Numbered from the stretch's first letter, positions 43,828-55,680 are shown. The stretch: 64,000 nucleotides of DNA from Enoplolaimus lenunculus (GCA_030248215.1 JASANG010003383.1:283935-347934), one strand, 5' to 3'. Translations and numbers: made by a program. The notes: a model not told the origin generated them from the sequence alone.

Positions 43828-43988
43828 GGGTTGAACTAAACTCGCCGCGCGCTGCCGGACACCGCCGCACGTCGGCGCGCGCCACAACATACCACTAAAC
43901 AGATTTTGTTTATATTTTAGTTAGCAACACATAGCGGCTGAGCAGCGTCGAGCGACAGCGTTCGGCACAGTAAAGTATAACGCAACTC
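43828..43988. mobile_element. CpG-rich Harbinger-like MITE, copy 3
   Basis: Left TAA then GGGTTGAACTAAACTCGCCG; right GTATAACGCAACTC then TTA. CG-rich arms (CACCGCCGCACGTCGGCGCG) pair partly. Diverged from the 20.8-kb copy. Confidence 0.65.
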
Positions 43989-43991
43989 TTA

Positions 43992-45287
43992 ATTGGAAGC
44001 TTCAAACTTTAGATCATTTATTGAACTCAACTTATCAAGCATCTACGTGAAAATAGCTATGGCAATAGGTGCTGTACACGGTTAAATCTTCAGTAAAAGA
44101 ATGCATGGATTTCGAGTGACTTACAACAAGGTTGAAACTGTTCTACCAAGGTCACAAACCTATTTGTCTGTCTGCGGTCATTTTAAAATAAATAAATTCA
44201 TCTGAGATAGTATATACGCTGGAATTTGCACAAAACAAAATCGTAGGAAATATAGCGTATTCCAAAAATACATAGAAATTGCTTGTTAAAGAACGAGACA
44301 CAACTTTACGTTTGGAATTTTAATTATTTATTCAAAAAATATTAAACATTGTCTCACTTTAACTTTTACCTGTAAAGCAAAAATAAAATGAAAAAACAAT
44401 GTTTATTGTAAATTGGCTCACAAGGGATACACTAAAATAACACCAGTTGTTAAATTGCAACTGAAACCAAATTTTAACCGAAACTGATAAAAATTGTTGA
44501 ATTAAAGTTCTGAAAATCAGCTAAATTCAAAAATTTAAATACTACTTTTGCTGGATTTTATTTTCTCAAACACAAACAAAAACACAAAACATTCTTTAAA
44601 GTAATTGGCACGCAAGGGTACCACTGAAATAAAACAATGAAGCAAATTTAGAACAATTTGACTAAAACTTAAATTTCAAGATTACGGATATACGACTTAA
44701 GTTTGGCTTTTTATGCTTTTAAGTTAAGGTTTTACTTAAGTTTTGCAGCTCTAATTTAACTGATAGCTGTAAAAATGCAACATGCCAAAACAATATGAGT
44801 ACCTAATAACGCAAAATGATTTTAAATTTTAATCATAATTTTACAAGCATGGATAGCTGTTTTCGGCTAAGAACGTAGATATTGTAATAATGCCCCATCC
44901 TGAGAAGGTTAACTTTAGTTTCAAGGTTTTGAATTGACAAATGTCAAGATTCGACTTAAGTCATGTATCTGCAATCCAGTCAATGCTCAGCCGAAAAACG
45001 ATTAGCTATAGTCCTTCGGCGGGCACATTTTAGTCGCTAAAAAGTGACATTTTGAACAGTAAAAGAATGCGCTTAAACGATATATTTAATAAGGAAATTA
45101 AATATATCTACAAGTACATATGTAGCTATCAAGAACACGGGTGCATTGAAAAATAATTCGTGTCACATGGTTGTAAGTTTAATATGTGACGAATGTAGAC
45201 GTCTTCAGTGCTGGCTGATTCGGTTGAGTAGTCCTTTTTGAGTTCAAATATGTCCCGAATTATATAAGCGGCGCTTTTTATGGTTTA
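43992..45287. other. No gene seen
   Basis: 44070-44165 resembles a decayed hAT-2 core. 44380-44460 and 44575-44650 share a diverged ATTGGC..CAAGGG-ACACT-AAATAA block. Confidence 0.4.
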
Positions 45288-45396
45288 GGATTGCGCTATA
45301 CCTTTACTGTGCCGGACGCTGCCGTCTGTCACCGCACGTCGCTATGCGCTGCTAACAAAACGGCGTCTGGCGGCTCGCGGCGAGTATAGCGTAACC
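45288..45396. mobile_element. CpG-rich Harbinger-like MITE, copy 4
   Basis: 109 bp flanked by TTA on both sides. Ends GGATTGCGCTATACC and GAGTATAGCGTAACC; interior TGCCGGACGCTGCCGTCTG. Confidence 0.8.
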
Positions 45397-45399
45397 TTA

Positions 45400-46239
45400 A
45401 CACTAACGTTACGCTTGCTGTTTCGGTTAATAGTTGGTACAAGAAGAAGTGCTTTTTCGTCAACCTGGAATGATGCTTAAATTTAGTATTGACTGCAGTC
45501 TAACTTAAAACACAGCGTAAACTGTAAAAATTTGCATGAAACCGGATACAAACCGAATAAAATGGCGTCGGCCACAACCAAAAGGGAGCCAGGAAACCTC
45601 AGCATCTGACCATAACGATAATTTTGGTCCCTCTAGAAAAGTTTCAGTTCCGTTTGCGTATATATAGTTTTCTGAAATAAACAACATGTCCGTTCTAAAT
45701 TTAAATTGTTCCCTTAGTCTATTGAGCTGGCTACGGACCGGAATTGCGTAAATTTTGTGACCAATATCGTATGCCTGCAATTACACTTATGTATAGCTAG
45801 ATCCAGCCGCGGTGCCATGAAACGTTATTAATATATAGATAGCAAAAACTAATTAAGCTTCATGATAAATGTTGGTTAATTATAGCTATGTTAAAATATG
45901 TCACAAATTTTTCGTTTCACGGGAGCTATTATTATTATTATTTAAGATTTCAAAAATTTCACTATTTTAAAAATCTTAACTAAATTTCAAACGTAATAGA
46001 CAAAAGCCGCAACTATTGAGAAAAAAACAACACTCAATTTTTCTGTTATATATGCTTACTGTGCAAACGATCCTGTCGCAGCTGTAGTAATGATTTCGTG
46101 CGAAATGCTAATAAACCAGACACAGTTCAGTTTTTTAATATATTTCATAAAACTAATACATCGTGATATGCTCGTATGTAAAAATTGTATTCTCAAAGTG
46201 AGACAAAAGTTCGGCCTGATGTCACATTGACGGACGAAC
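45400..46239. other. No gene supported
   Basis: 45570-45740 looks like a reversed hAT-2 remnant (CTCTAGAAAAGTTTCAG, GAGCTGGCTACGGACCGG); the 91-codon minus frame there is incidental. Confidence 0.4.
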
Positions 46240-46440
46240 GGGAAATCAAAAGAACAGGGCCGTAACAGTAGTATAAACATGTTCCTAAAAGTAAGCATAT
46301 TCCTAAGCCTATAAAGCCTAAGCCTAAGCCTAGGCGTAAAGAACGAGATTACACCTAATTCTAAGCATAAGCCTAAGCAAAAAATTCGTCTAAAGCTTAA
46401 GCTTACTCTATTGGGTCGATGTAACAGTAGTATAAACATG
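46240..46440 (+). mobile_element. hAT-1 MITE, right end interrupted
   Basis: AAGAACAGGGCCGTAACAGTAG, mutated CCTAAG blocks and TCTAAAGCTTAAGCTTACTC are present. Instead of the normal right end there is a repeat of GTAACAGTAGTATAAACATG (also at the left), then a Tc1-like MITE begins at 46444. Confidence 0.75.
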
Positions 46441-46443
46441 CTA

Positions 46444-46858
46444 CTATAGTGACCCGAAAAAGAGGGGGAATGATATTTATTTGGCCTCTCCTGAGGGTAC
46501 CCCTGTTATTGGTGTACGGACTGTTATTAATTTCCACCCCGCCCTCCGCCACCCTTCGTTACTGATATATATCCGGCATTGCAACTATCCGTTGAATTAA
46601 ACGTTTTTTGCCTTTCATCAAAATCTTGATCGGTAATGCAATTATACTTTGGAATGTAACATTCAAAACTTAAGAACACTTTAAAGTTTCGAACTCAACT
46701 TTATTTGGTCCTGGAGCCATTTAAGTTTTACGATTAGGGATAATTGACATTTAGGGACTCTTATTAGGGATACAGACTCCTATTTATTGGACTCAAAATG
46801 GGAACCCCCCTCTTATTACAACACCCCCTTTTATTCGGGTCACTACAGTATTAAGCCA
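46444..46858 (+). mobile_element. Tc1/mariner-like MITE, copy 3
   Basis: 415 bp between TA dinucleotides. Ends CTATAGTGACCCGAAAAAG and TTATTCGGGTCACTACAG. Colinear with copy 1, with the left end lightly mutated. Confidence 0.9.
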
Positions 46859-46867
46859 AAGCCAGAG

Positions 46868-47430
46868 TTCTGTCTTTTGGGTATCCCCCAGCCGAAGTTT
46901 TCCCAGAAATCATTGGACTTTAAAAATTTTCGCATATTCCACCGCTGAGACCCAAAATTTATTCTTTTTTGGCAAAAAGTTAGCTCAACTATATTCCACT
47001 TGACGCAGCTTTCAGAACTGAGTCGAATGGTGCTAAATGCCCCGCTATCAGACGTCTGCCTAACCAGTTATAGGCAAATAACTGACTTGGTGCCGTCTCA
47101 AATCATAACAAACGCGACAAATCAGTAATTGGCCCATAACTCGTTAACTAGAAGTCTGTGACTGCGGAAAACTTAACACAATTCTACTCAGCTCCACAAG
47201 ATGCTTCTAATGATACATAAAATTGGCTTAATTTTTAACAAAAAAATTTTGTGTCACAAGGGAAGATTTTGGGACTTTAACGAATTTTTCAAAAATTCCA
47301 ATTTTATACATGGAATGATCAGCGGAGGTGATGAGAATGAGAAGCTCAAATATATATGCAAAAACTTTCAACATCCAACCATTTTTGCGCAAATATCTGC
47401 TAGGGGGATAACAGAAAAGTCCCCGAATAC
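46868..47430. mobile_element. Fold-back repeat element, copy 2
   Basis: Left arm TATCCCCCAGCCGAAGTTTT ... TTTTCGCATAT is the imperfect reverse complement of the right arm ATATGCAAAAACTTTCAACA ... TGCTAGGGGGATA. Related to 15822-16265. The frame at 47201-47539 crosses the right arm and a hAT-1 remnant (about 47440-47525) and is not a gene. Confidence 0.7.
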
Positions 47431-48521
47431 ACCAATAAGCATACGCCTGAGCAGCAAAATAACTCTAAAGCTTACGTTTACTCGAGTAGAGTCCTGTGCC
47501 ATCCTGTGGAAACACGGTACGCCCTTCAAAGTAGTATGAGCAAACTAAAAATTTGTATATTAATTAAACGTAGGCAATAGATTTCAAAGCCTAATTTTCT
47601 TGCAATTACGACTGGTTCGGTTCAGTGGCTTTGCAGTTGTATAGTTTTCACTTTCGGTGAACATTACCATTCACAGTTAATAACACGGAATTTTGGTGAT
47701 GATCGGAAGCGTCTTGCGAAATGCAATTTGTTGCAGCCACGGTGTAGGAGAATCGACAATTAATCTTGCTAAAAACATTTGTTACTCGTTTCCTGTAATA
47801 AAATATCATGAAATATGTCAATATATTCTTTGTATACAGCCTTAAAAAATCTGTAAAGTGTTTATAACCAATTAAAGAACCTTCAAATTTAACCAAATAT
47901 ATTTATATAATGCTTAAACAGCAGGTAATTTTTAGGTACTTCGCATTCAAATAAAATTAATATATAATTTAACTGCGTAGGCGTATAGAAGAGTATACTA
48001 AAATCAGCAGCACTGTGGTTTTGAAGATTAAAAATTACTTTGAAGTAGTACCTATACGCTTAAATTTTTGCGAATATCCTGAAATATGTTCAGAACCTAT
48101 CGGGCAGGTTGTAACCAGTCGTTCGTTTTGTTTTTCAGTAAAACAAATGTCCGTTTTTGTCTCTAGTTTCCATTGCCAGTATAGAAATACTGGAAATTCC
48201 GTTGTTTTTAGACTCAAAATTTATTCTAAATTTTGTAGAAATCGAAAAATATTTTTCATCAAAGATGTACTATGCAACTGTTCCGTACGAAATAAAAATA
48301 ACGAAATGCGTCCACAATTTTAGAAACATTAGCTACATCGGCTATTGTTTCTAGAAACCTGTAGAAGCCACGGTAAACATTTAACATGTCTCATTTGTAT
48401 TCGACGAAAAATATAACATCTGTGAACGGTTTATACTTCAATATCCGTTTCCGTTATTTTTACTATCCGTTAACGTCCTAGTATCGGGCAATCTACCGTA
48501 GATATTAATGAGAAATGTCCC
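47431..48521. other. No gene seen
   Basis: Starts with a hAT-1 remnant (about 47440-47525); the rest is AT-rich with unrelated short frames. Confidence 0.4.
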
Positions 48522-48854
48522 ATGACGACCAGACAGTACAAGTTAGAAGCTTTGCTAGAATTTAAAGCCGTCGATTTACGGTTCAATAGTTTGAAGGCTT
48601 CCAGGTGTCGTGAATACGGCCTCTTATTGCTATCTCAGCAATTAAGTACAAGTACAAATTTTGAAAAACTGAAATATAACTTTAATTCTTACGTTTTTCA
48701 GCAATCTGCTATACAACAGAATGTTCTTCCCATAGTTTCGATCCAAACCATTGACAACGTTGCGTTCTCGTTCCCATGGCAGTTGCCTAAAATTTTACAA
48801 AAATCCGTTCATATTGGTACAGAAACGAACATGAATACCCTTCTAAGCAGTTGA
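48522..48854 (+). CDS. Unrecognised 110-codon open frame
   Basis: Starts MTTRQYKLEALLEFKAVDLR and ends NMNTLLSS. It overlaps no repeat family recognised here and has ordinary amino-acid composition, but there is no known domain and no nearby splice or promoter signal. In a 64-kb AT-rich window a chance frame of this length is plausible. Confidence 0.2.
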   Translation: MTTRQYKLEALLEFKAVDLRFNSLKASRCREYGLLLLSQQLSTSTNFEKLKYNFNSYVFQQSAIQQNVLPIVSIQTIDNVAFSFPWQLPKILQKSVHIGTETNMNTLLSS

Positions 48855-49029
48855 TTGCATAGGAAATTATATGGATTACATCGTTTTAAGTTTCTGATCG
48901 AATCGTTTTATTGTAACTGTAGTTCAATTCAATAAGTTTCTAACGTTCGTTTCGTTTCCCAGATGAATTCTGCAATAGAGATTCAGATATAAATACTTAT
49001 CAGTTAACATATTGTCAACTGTTTATATG

Positions 49030-49295
49030 CTATAGTAACCCGAGTAAACAGAAGGACTGATATTTATTTGGCCTCTCCTGAGGCTACTCCCTTATGCCTT
49101 AAAGTTTCGAACTCAGCTACATTTGGTAACTACTGTCATTTATGCACTACGATTAGAAATAATTAACAATTATGGACTCTATTTAGGATTTAGGGACTCT
49201 ACCTGCTTACAGACTACGGTTAGGCATGCAGATTCCTATTGATTGGGACCCAAAATAAGGACCCTCCTATTACCCACTTATTCATGTCACTACAG
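49030..49295 (+). mobile_element. Tc1/mariner-like MITE, copy 4 (internal deletion)
   Basis: Left CTATAGTAACCCGAGTAAAC, right TTCATGTCACTACAG then TA. The central part between GAGGCTACTCCC and AAAGTTTCGAACTC of the full copies is missing. Confidence 0.85.
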
Positions 49296-50084
49296 TACTA
49301 TAGGTGTTGTCGCCAAAGCTTATCCACCGGGGGAGGGAGGGAAGGGGGGTGCAAACCCCCAATTACTCTATTGCAGGTTAGCAGAAAACGTCCCACCCCT
49401 GATATTTTAAACGCGTCATTTAATAAAACTAAATACGCCGTGGATCATAGCTCTCCGGTAGGGATGTTCCAGAATGCCCGTCTCTCAATAATATTTGTCC
49501 AAGTCTACCTTGTTGAATTATTAACTGACAAGATCAACCCTTACGTTGCGCTTTATATTCACCCCGTGGTAGAGGATTTATCGCTCGTTTTGAGCTCAAT
49601 TCCATCATACGTCCAGTTGCTCGAGTGGCAAATGCAGATAAGAAATTAAGTTTAGCTTTAATTTTGACTTTTCTCCAGCCTGAGGGGAATGAAATTTTCT
49701 GATCAAAAGGTTTGCTATATTTTATTGACTGAAATATATGACCGGAATTAGCGTTTTGAAGAGAAACTGTGTCCCTTCATAGCTTTATATTTATTGGTTT
49801 AAATAGCTATATACAACTATTAGGGGTATATACGGGTGTGATACAGGAAATTTCTGGAAGGCAAGAGAAAGGGAATGCACTTTTAACAGACTTTGGAATA
49901 ACCTTCTGAATCTTAGAGTTCACATATCCTTATTTATATATGCATGAGGCTACACTCCCGAACGAAAATTCTGGCTATATTACTGGCGACTATATATACA
50001 TTTCAAAATATGAAGCAAACGCAACATATATTCAAGTACATATAAAGGATTCAGCATTTTTTGACATTTAGGTGTTTTCTATAG
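49296..50084. other. No gene supported
   Basis: A 136-codon plus frame (49239-49649) begins inside the Tc1-like MITE and continues through a G-rich patch (49328-49350). The part after 49400 has ordinary composition but no recognised motif. Confidence 0.3.
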
Positions 50085-50230
50085 TTAAATTATAGTTTAA
50101 ATATTCCTAATAACCCAACTAATTAATTTGTGCCAAATTTTTTATTTTTTTTCTGATGAGTTCGATAGTCTGGACTCAGATTGAGTAGATTCAGCTCATT
50201 CTGAGTTAACATCAACTCACTAAATTTATA
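50085..50230. mobile_element. AACTCAG-rich MITE, decayed copy 5
   Basis: GATGAGTTCGATAGTCTGG, CTCATTCTGAGTTAACATC and AACTCACTAAATTTA recall the right half of copy 1. The left half is unclear. Confidence 0.5.
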
Positions 50231-50569
50231 CTCTTCTATCAATTTCTGTATTGAAAGTTTTTTATTTTATATAAAAAGCCATTTTTCCGTTTAGTATATG
50301 AGCTTGTTATGGTGCAATTTCGACAGCATTTTAAATGCCGAGATGTCTTCACAAAAATTTGACAACCATAAAGTAGATTTTTGATACAATTAGCGAATTC
50401 AACGTCGTTGTTACTACCAAATTTTATTTCTCCTCAGGTTCCAAATCCGGCTCTGACAAAATTTGTTCACCGCCTGACCCGGTTCCTGCTAATATTTGAT
50501 TTCGGATGGCACATTACTATTCTCAATTATATATGCTGAAATTTACTCGATTAGCTAAAAGCATAATAA

Positions 50570-50645
50570 AAAAATTAATCTAAAGCTTAAGCTTACTCCA
50601 GTGCAGTTTCACTGAAAATGCTCGGCCCCTGATCTTCACGTATGT
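50570..50645 (+). mobile_element. hAT-1 MITE, right fragment
   Basis: TTAATCTAAAGCTTAAGC and CTCGGCCCCTGATCTTCACG correspond to the last 75 bp of hAT-1; the hexamer blocks are absent. Confidence 0.55.
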
Positions 50646-51359
50646 CTTCGTCAAGAAGCAACGTAAGTATTAAGCGACGTACGCTTGGTTAGTTTAGGGT
50701 GTTCTGTAGTACTTAAACGGTATCACCTGATTTATATTTCTGCCTTTCACTTAAAGAATATAATATTTTTATTGCGACATTTCAATATTACCTCAGAATT
50801 TTTTCCGTTTCCGTACGTGCCTGCAATTTAAACTTAAAAATTGCCGTTTTATCGACTTCCGCTGCTATGGTGCGTTCGGCATCATCGCTTACATAGCTAG
50901 TCATTTTGGCGCGAAAAAAACGTCGAATTCCCGCTTCAAGCCGCTACTAGTGCTCTAAAATCAAATTCAGCCATTCGTATCAAGAGTGCATCAGAAACCT
51001 TCCATACGGTGAAAACAAAACCTTAGAGTGCTGAATAAATATTATATACATGTGGCGGTTGGTGCGCATAAAGCTATAACCCTATAACCTTAAATTAGCT
51101 TTTGGTTATTTTGAGCGTTTTCAATAGGTATATCTGTATATGAGTGTTGTCCTGAAGGCCTGAAATATGATGGCATCTGCAGTATTTCTCATGCGTTTTC
51201 CATGAAAGCCGTAGTGTTCTACATTTTGCCGTCAGTGTGGATCTGGTTCGTACGAGACTGTATTAAAAGTATTTCTTTTAATCTTTTTTACTTTTTATAC
51301 GGTGTGTGCTGATTGAGGTACAATTTTTCACTGCTGTCGAGGCTTTTACTGGCTTAGAA
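50646..51359. other. No feature seen
   Basis: AT-rich unique-looking sequence. Confidence 0.45.
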
Positions 51360-51480
51360 ATGTGCTTATATATACTACTGTTACCGCCATGACCAACATA
51401 TTGGAAGGCTTTGCTTAGGTTTATGCTTAGGCTTGGGAATATGCTTATACTACTATTACGACTCTGATCTATGCATTGGA
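51360..51480 (-). mobile_element. hAT-1 MITE, fragment
   Basis: TTTGCTTAGGTTTATGCTTAGGC, GGGAATATGCTTATACTACT and CTCTGATCTATGCATTGG are the reversed left third of the family. Confidence 0.6.
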
Positions 51481-51625
51481 CTTCATGGTTTACTTCGGCA
51501 GAGAGGTGTCTGTAATAAAAATCAGGTTCTGGCCTGCGAATAAATTAAATATCGTGATTAGCTAACACCCAAAATGCTAAGCATGTGAATCCGTTGCCTA
51601 AGCCTCAACCTATAAGCTGAACAAG

Positions 51626-52625
51626 CAGGGCCGGATTTAGGTGGTGGGAGGCCCGGAGCCTTATGACCAAGAGGTCTGGAGACCGTATGACTTGGAGGCC
51701 CCTGGGCCCATATGACTAGCAGGACTTTTTATGAACTATAATTATTTTAAACAGCAGTGCTTAAAGGATACATTTTAATGAAACAAATTGTACCAAAAGT
51801 ATGAAACAAAATTTACGGCCCAGGAGAAGTCTTATGAAATCATAAATAACAGGAACCAGGTTTTTGAAAATTAACCAATTGAATGGAGCGTCGTTTTCAC
51901 TACAGTAAGAATTCTGTTGAACCAAATATCGAGCTATGTGTGAGAACTAGTGGGTTAACATCACTGCTTGCCGCTATGAAGTAGAATATTAAGTTTAGAT
52001 TTTGTCATTCGTTTAAAGGTAGAGCTTAAAGATTTCAATTGCAGTCACATTTGACAATGAGCGAAATAATTTAAGACACACAAACAGATTTACAAACAAA
52101 CGGAAAAATAGGTAAAATTTAAGTTCAATCAGCTTAAAAACTCGTAACTGAATAATCGGAATTCCATCGGAATCGGAACCCAAATTTCTTCGGAATTTTA
52201 GCCGGAATAGGAATTCCGTTAGATCCCTAGTTTTTTGACTATCCTATTTTCCAAAAATTTCTTTCAACTCACTCTTAAGGTGGCACCGAATCCACGATTC
52301 AACCGAATTCGAACCCGAATCTGAATCCATTGCTAATTTGCCGAATCTGAATCCAAGTCTTGCATGTTGCAAATTTCAGGTATATTTAAAATTTGTTTTA
52401 GAATATCAGCGCAATACCAGCAGCATAACTTTAAACGTTGGTTGGCGTTAGAATAAGAATAGTCAGCCGCCCCAAACAGGTCTGAGAGGGCTTCCAAACG
52501 AAATGTTTCACAGTTTGTATAACTTCATGGTCCGCGAAAAAATTTCTGTTGACATGTTATCAATTGAAACATATCGTCGGTTATCGGTTGGTTGAATGCT
52601 CGGGGCCCCCTATAATCCGGCGCTG
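51626..52625 (+). mobile_element. hAT-3 element, 1,000-bp non-autonomous copy
   Basis: Flanked by the exact 8-bp duplication TGAACAAG (51618-51625, 52626-52633). Starts CAGGGCCGGATTTAGGTGG, ends CTATAATCCGGCGCTG. It shares its whole plan with 13139-14188 in the opposite orientation. No transposase. Confidence 0.93.
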
Positions 52626-52633
52626 TGAACAAG

Positions 52634-52973
52634 GCGAGTGCAAAGTTACTTTAAGCTGAACTTGTTTAAGGCTTATAACAGTTGAATAAATTTTGTGTCT
52701 TTGGCGGTGCTTGGTAATCTAAAATATTAACATATATTTTCTACAGCACATTTTATAAATTAAAACGGCAAAATTTTAAACCTAAAATTCCTTCATCGGT
52801 AATTGTTAAAAATTTTATCTTTCTTCACCGACGGGATGAAAACATAAGTTTACGTACAATTACGGTTGCAGATCCTGCGTGCAATTTCACCTAAATCTTT
52901 CAAACGTTTGACCAACTTGATTTGCTCAACTAATTTATCGTTTGTGTGTTTGGATTTTTAACAATATATAACC
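52634..52973. other. No feature seen
   Basis: Short AT-rich gap between the hAT-3 and Tc1-like elements. Confidence 0.45.
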
Positions 52974-52975
52974 TA

Positions 52976-53415
52976 CTGCATTAACCCGAATAAGAGGGGG
53001 GTAATAAGAGGGGGTCCCCATTGTGGGTCCGAATCAATAGGAGTCCGTATCCCTAATAAGAGTCCGTAAGCGGATAGAGTCCCTAAACCCTAATTAGAGT
53101 ACATAAATGTCAATTAACTGTAATTGTAGCGCATAAATGACCCCAGGACCAAATAATTTGAGTTCGAAACTTTAAAGTGTACTTAAATTTTGAAACTACA
53201 TTCCTAAGTATAACCTTGTATTATCGCTCAAGCTGTTGACACAAGACAAATAAACGTTTAATTCAACGAATAATTGCAGTACCGGATATATCAGCAACAA
53301 ATGGCGGCGGAGCGTGGGTTAAAAATAAATAACAGTCTGTAACCGAATAACAAGGGGGGTACCCTCAGGAGAGGCCAAATAAATATTTGTCCCCCTCTTA
53401 TTCGGGTCACTACAG
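52976..53415 (-). mobile_element. Tc1/mariner-like MITE, copy 5 (upstream partner of the duplication)
   Basis: Between TA dinucleotides; left CTGCATTAACCCGAATAAG, right CTTATTCGGGTCACTACAG. Its right half (from about 53179) is identical to the right half of the copy at 55255-55680. Confidence 0.92.
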
Positions 53416-53756
53416 TATTGTTCTAAACTGCTATATAAATAAACATTTGATGCACTTTTCTCTGGATGAATCTACGTATGGGCTGGAAATAATTTAAAGA
53501 AACAAACCGGCTTTATGGCTTCAGTTCCGGCTGTGATTAAATTGCCACGTAGTTCACTACTTTTAATTAATACCTTTAGCCCTTGCTGTGCGTTTGAGAA
53601 TATATTGGTTTTTTGCGGTTAAAAGAACCCAAGTGCAATATGTTTATACTGTTTTACGCTCTTTTACACATTCCCCCACAGTAAAAATTAAGGCATTTTT
53701 AGGAAATTGTTTTAGGAAGGCAAGTCTTTTAAGAAACTTAAGCCTAAGGCTCAGGC

Positions 53757-53900
53757 GGCCCATCTAAAGATCATTCGCAGAACGCTTGCGTGCGGGACTG
53801 CAATAGAATAAGCTTAAGCTTTAGATTAATTTGTTGCTTAGACTTAGGTATAAGTTCATTTTTATGCATACACTTTAGGCTCAGGAATATGGATTTACTT
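53757..53900 (-). mobile_element. hAT-1 MITE fragment (repeated at 56022-56165)
   Basis: GGCCCATCTAAAGATCATTC, GGGACTGCAATAGAATAAGC, TAAGCTTTAGATTAATTTG and a weak TTAGGC part are the reversed right half of the family. The duplicated copy is at 56022-56165. Confidence 0.65.
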
Positions 53901-54229
53901 GGTCCTGTTGTATCATTGGCTGGCGCATGATAAGCCTAAGCATAACCGTAAATGTAAAAGTAACTGCACAAGAGCTGACTTGAATACGGTGGAGACCAAA
54001 TTTATAGGCAGTAATTCAAAATTTCTCCATCAAGTTCTTTCCCGCGTATATATACAGTTAATATTTGGTACAAAAAACAACACGTATATATGCGTTTCTA
54101 CAGTTCGGAGCGTGTCACTGCAATTGCATGTATCGGCTGTACACAAATTGGACACACAAAATAATGATTTTCTCGGGTACGGTACTAAACGTCAATTTCG
54201 AATAGTGACTTATTGGTGACTGTAAACGC

Positions 54230-54443
54230 GGCCCATGTATAGAACAGGGCCGGAACAGTAGTATAAGCATATTACTAAGCCTAAGTCTAAGCCTAAGCGT
54301 ATGGATGAGCCTATTCCTAAGCCTAAGCCTAGGCCTAAGCCTAAGTCAAAGCCTAAGCCTAAGCAAAAAATTAGTCTAAAGCTTAAACTGACTCTATTAT
54401 GGCACCTCCAGAAAACTATCCGGCCCTGTTCTATACATGGGCC
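54230..54443 (+). mobile_element. hAT-1 MITE, best-preserved ends
   Basis: 214 bp flanked by the exact 8-bp duplication GTAAACGC (54222-54229, 54444-54451). Inverted ends GGCCCATGTATAGAACAGG and its perfect complement. The hexamer blocks are CCTAAGTCTAAGCCTAAGCG and a longer run before AAAAAATTAGTCTAAAGC. Confidence 0.96.
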
Positions 54444-54885
54444 GTAAACGCCCACCCCCACCCGATAGTTTCTTGTTCAAATCTGAAGGTTCACCGAGTT
54501 ACCGGATATACGGTTCCGTTTTCTGTAACAGACGGTTTCTGTTTCCGTTACAAAATACGTACTGAAAGTTTGATCGCTACTCAGTTGTAAAAATCACGTA
54601 ATAAAGTTTATATAAATATACACCACTCATTTTTTAATTACAGAATACTTCTAGTTGTTCGATATGAAACGGCGTCAAATTTCGTCCAAACTTCTAAAAG
54701 CTAGGGGCATCCGCTATTTTCTCTTTGAAATTGTAAAAATTCCGGAACATTTGCATGCTTCATAAAAATCTTTCAAAGTTTTCTACTTCAGTATCCGTTA
54801 TCTGCTCACTTTCACGTTATTTTAATCACTATCAATTTTTGTGTTCATTGTTTTACTATCCGTTTACATCGTTTAAGACTGGGTC

Positions 54886-54973
54886 AAGGCCGTCGGCAGT
54901 CAGCTCACCTTGCTCGGTATTTGTTGGAAGATTTTTTAAATGAGGCATACGTAAGCTTCAGATGATTTATAAG
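54886..54973 (+). mobile_element. hAT-2 MITE, left half, split by a larger hAT insertion
   Basis: AGGCCGTCGGCAGTCAGCTC, GAGGCATACGTAAGCTTCAG then GATTTATAAG, where the TATCCGG element begins. The matching right half is at 59784-59850. A duplicated copy of this half is at 57151-57238. Confidence 0.75.
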
Positions 54974-55254
54974 TAGTGATGGGCATCGGATATTTTTTCA
55001 TATCCGGATATCCGGCAATTCTTGCCGGATATTTATCCGGATATCCGGATATCCAGATATCCGGATGTCCGTATATATCCGGATATCCGGAAATCCGAAA
55101 CTCGATTTTGTGTTTTTTGTGTTTCCGAACCTCAATTTTCGTTTCTTAAGCACTTGTTTTAACTTGTTGCTCTAAAGGAAGCACCCTGACCCTCAAGCAA
55201 ATTGATATGAGCATAAAAGATACAATTCTAAAAACGGTATTTATTAAGCCAGTA

Positions 55255-55680
55255 CTGCAGTAACCTGAATAAGAGGGGTACCCATTTTGAGTCCCAATCA
55301 ATTGGAGTCTGTATCCCTAATAAGAGTCCGTAAGCGCATAAAGTCCCTAAACCCTAATTAGAGTCCATAAATGTCAATTATTCCTAATTGTAGCGCATAA
55401 ATGACTCCAGAACGAAATAAAAATGAGTTCAAAACTTTGAAGCGTACTTAAATTTTGAAACTACATTCCTAAGTATAACCTTGTATTATCGCTCAAGCTG
55501 TTGACACAAGACAAATAAACGTTTAATTCAACGAATAATTGCAGTACCGGATATATCAGCAACAAATGGCGGCGGAGCGTGGGTTAAAAATAAATAACAG
55601 TCTGTAACCGAATAACAAGGGGGGTACCCTCAGGAGAGGCCAAATAAATATTTGTCCCCCTCTTATTCGGGTCACTACAG
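55255..55680 (-). mobile_element. Tc1/mariner-like MITE, chimeric junction copy 6
   Basis: The left part (to about 55443) equals copy 7 at 57520, and the right part equals copy 5 at 52976. It is therefore a recombinant between the two, marking the joint of the tandem duplication. Confidence 0.92.

Larger units (their letters stand above)
53179..55443 (+). repeat. Tandem duplication, unit 1 (2,265 bp)
   Basis: Identical by eye to unit 2 (55444-57708) apart from T/C at 53447/55712 and G/T at 53476/55741. It contains the right half of a Tc1-like MITE, a hAT-1 fragment, a full hAT-1, the left part of a hAT-2 and the left end of a TATCCGG-rich hAT element. The short open frames in it are duplicated passively. 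Confidence 0.95.

Noticed and set aside
49239-49649. 136-codon frame as a gene
   Set aside because: It starts inside a Tc1-like MITE and crosses a G-rich tract; no domain or splice evidence.
53899-54219. 106-codon frame repeated identically at 56164-56484, as a duplicated gene
   Set aside because: The copies are identical only because the whole 2,265-bp segment is duplicated; the frame has no domain and overlaps MITE-derived sequence.
54210-54461. 83-codon minus-strand frame rich in LGLGLG
   Set aside because: It is the translation of the TTAGGC-like hexamers in hAT-1. The frames at 1768-2049 and 46056-46439 have the same origin.
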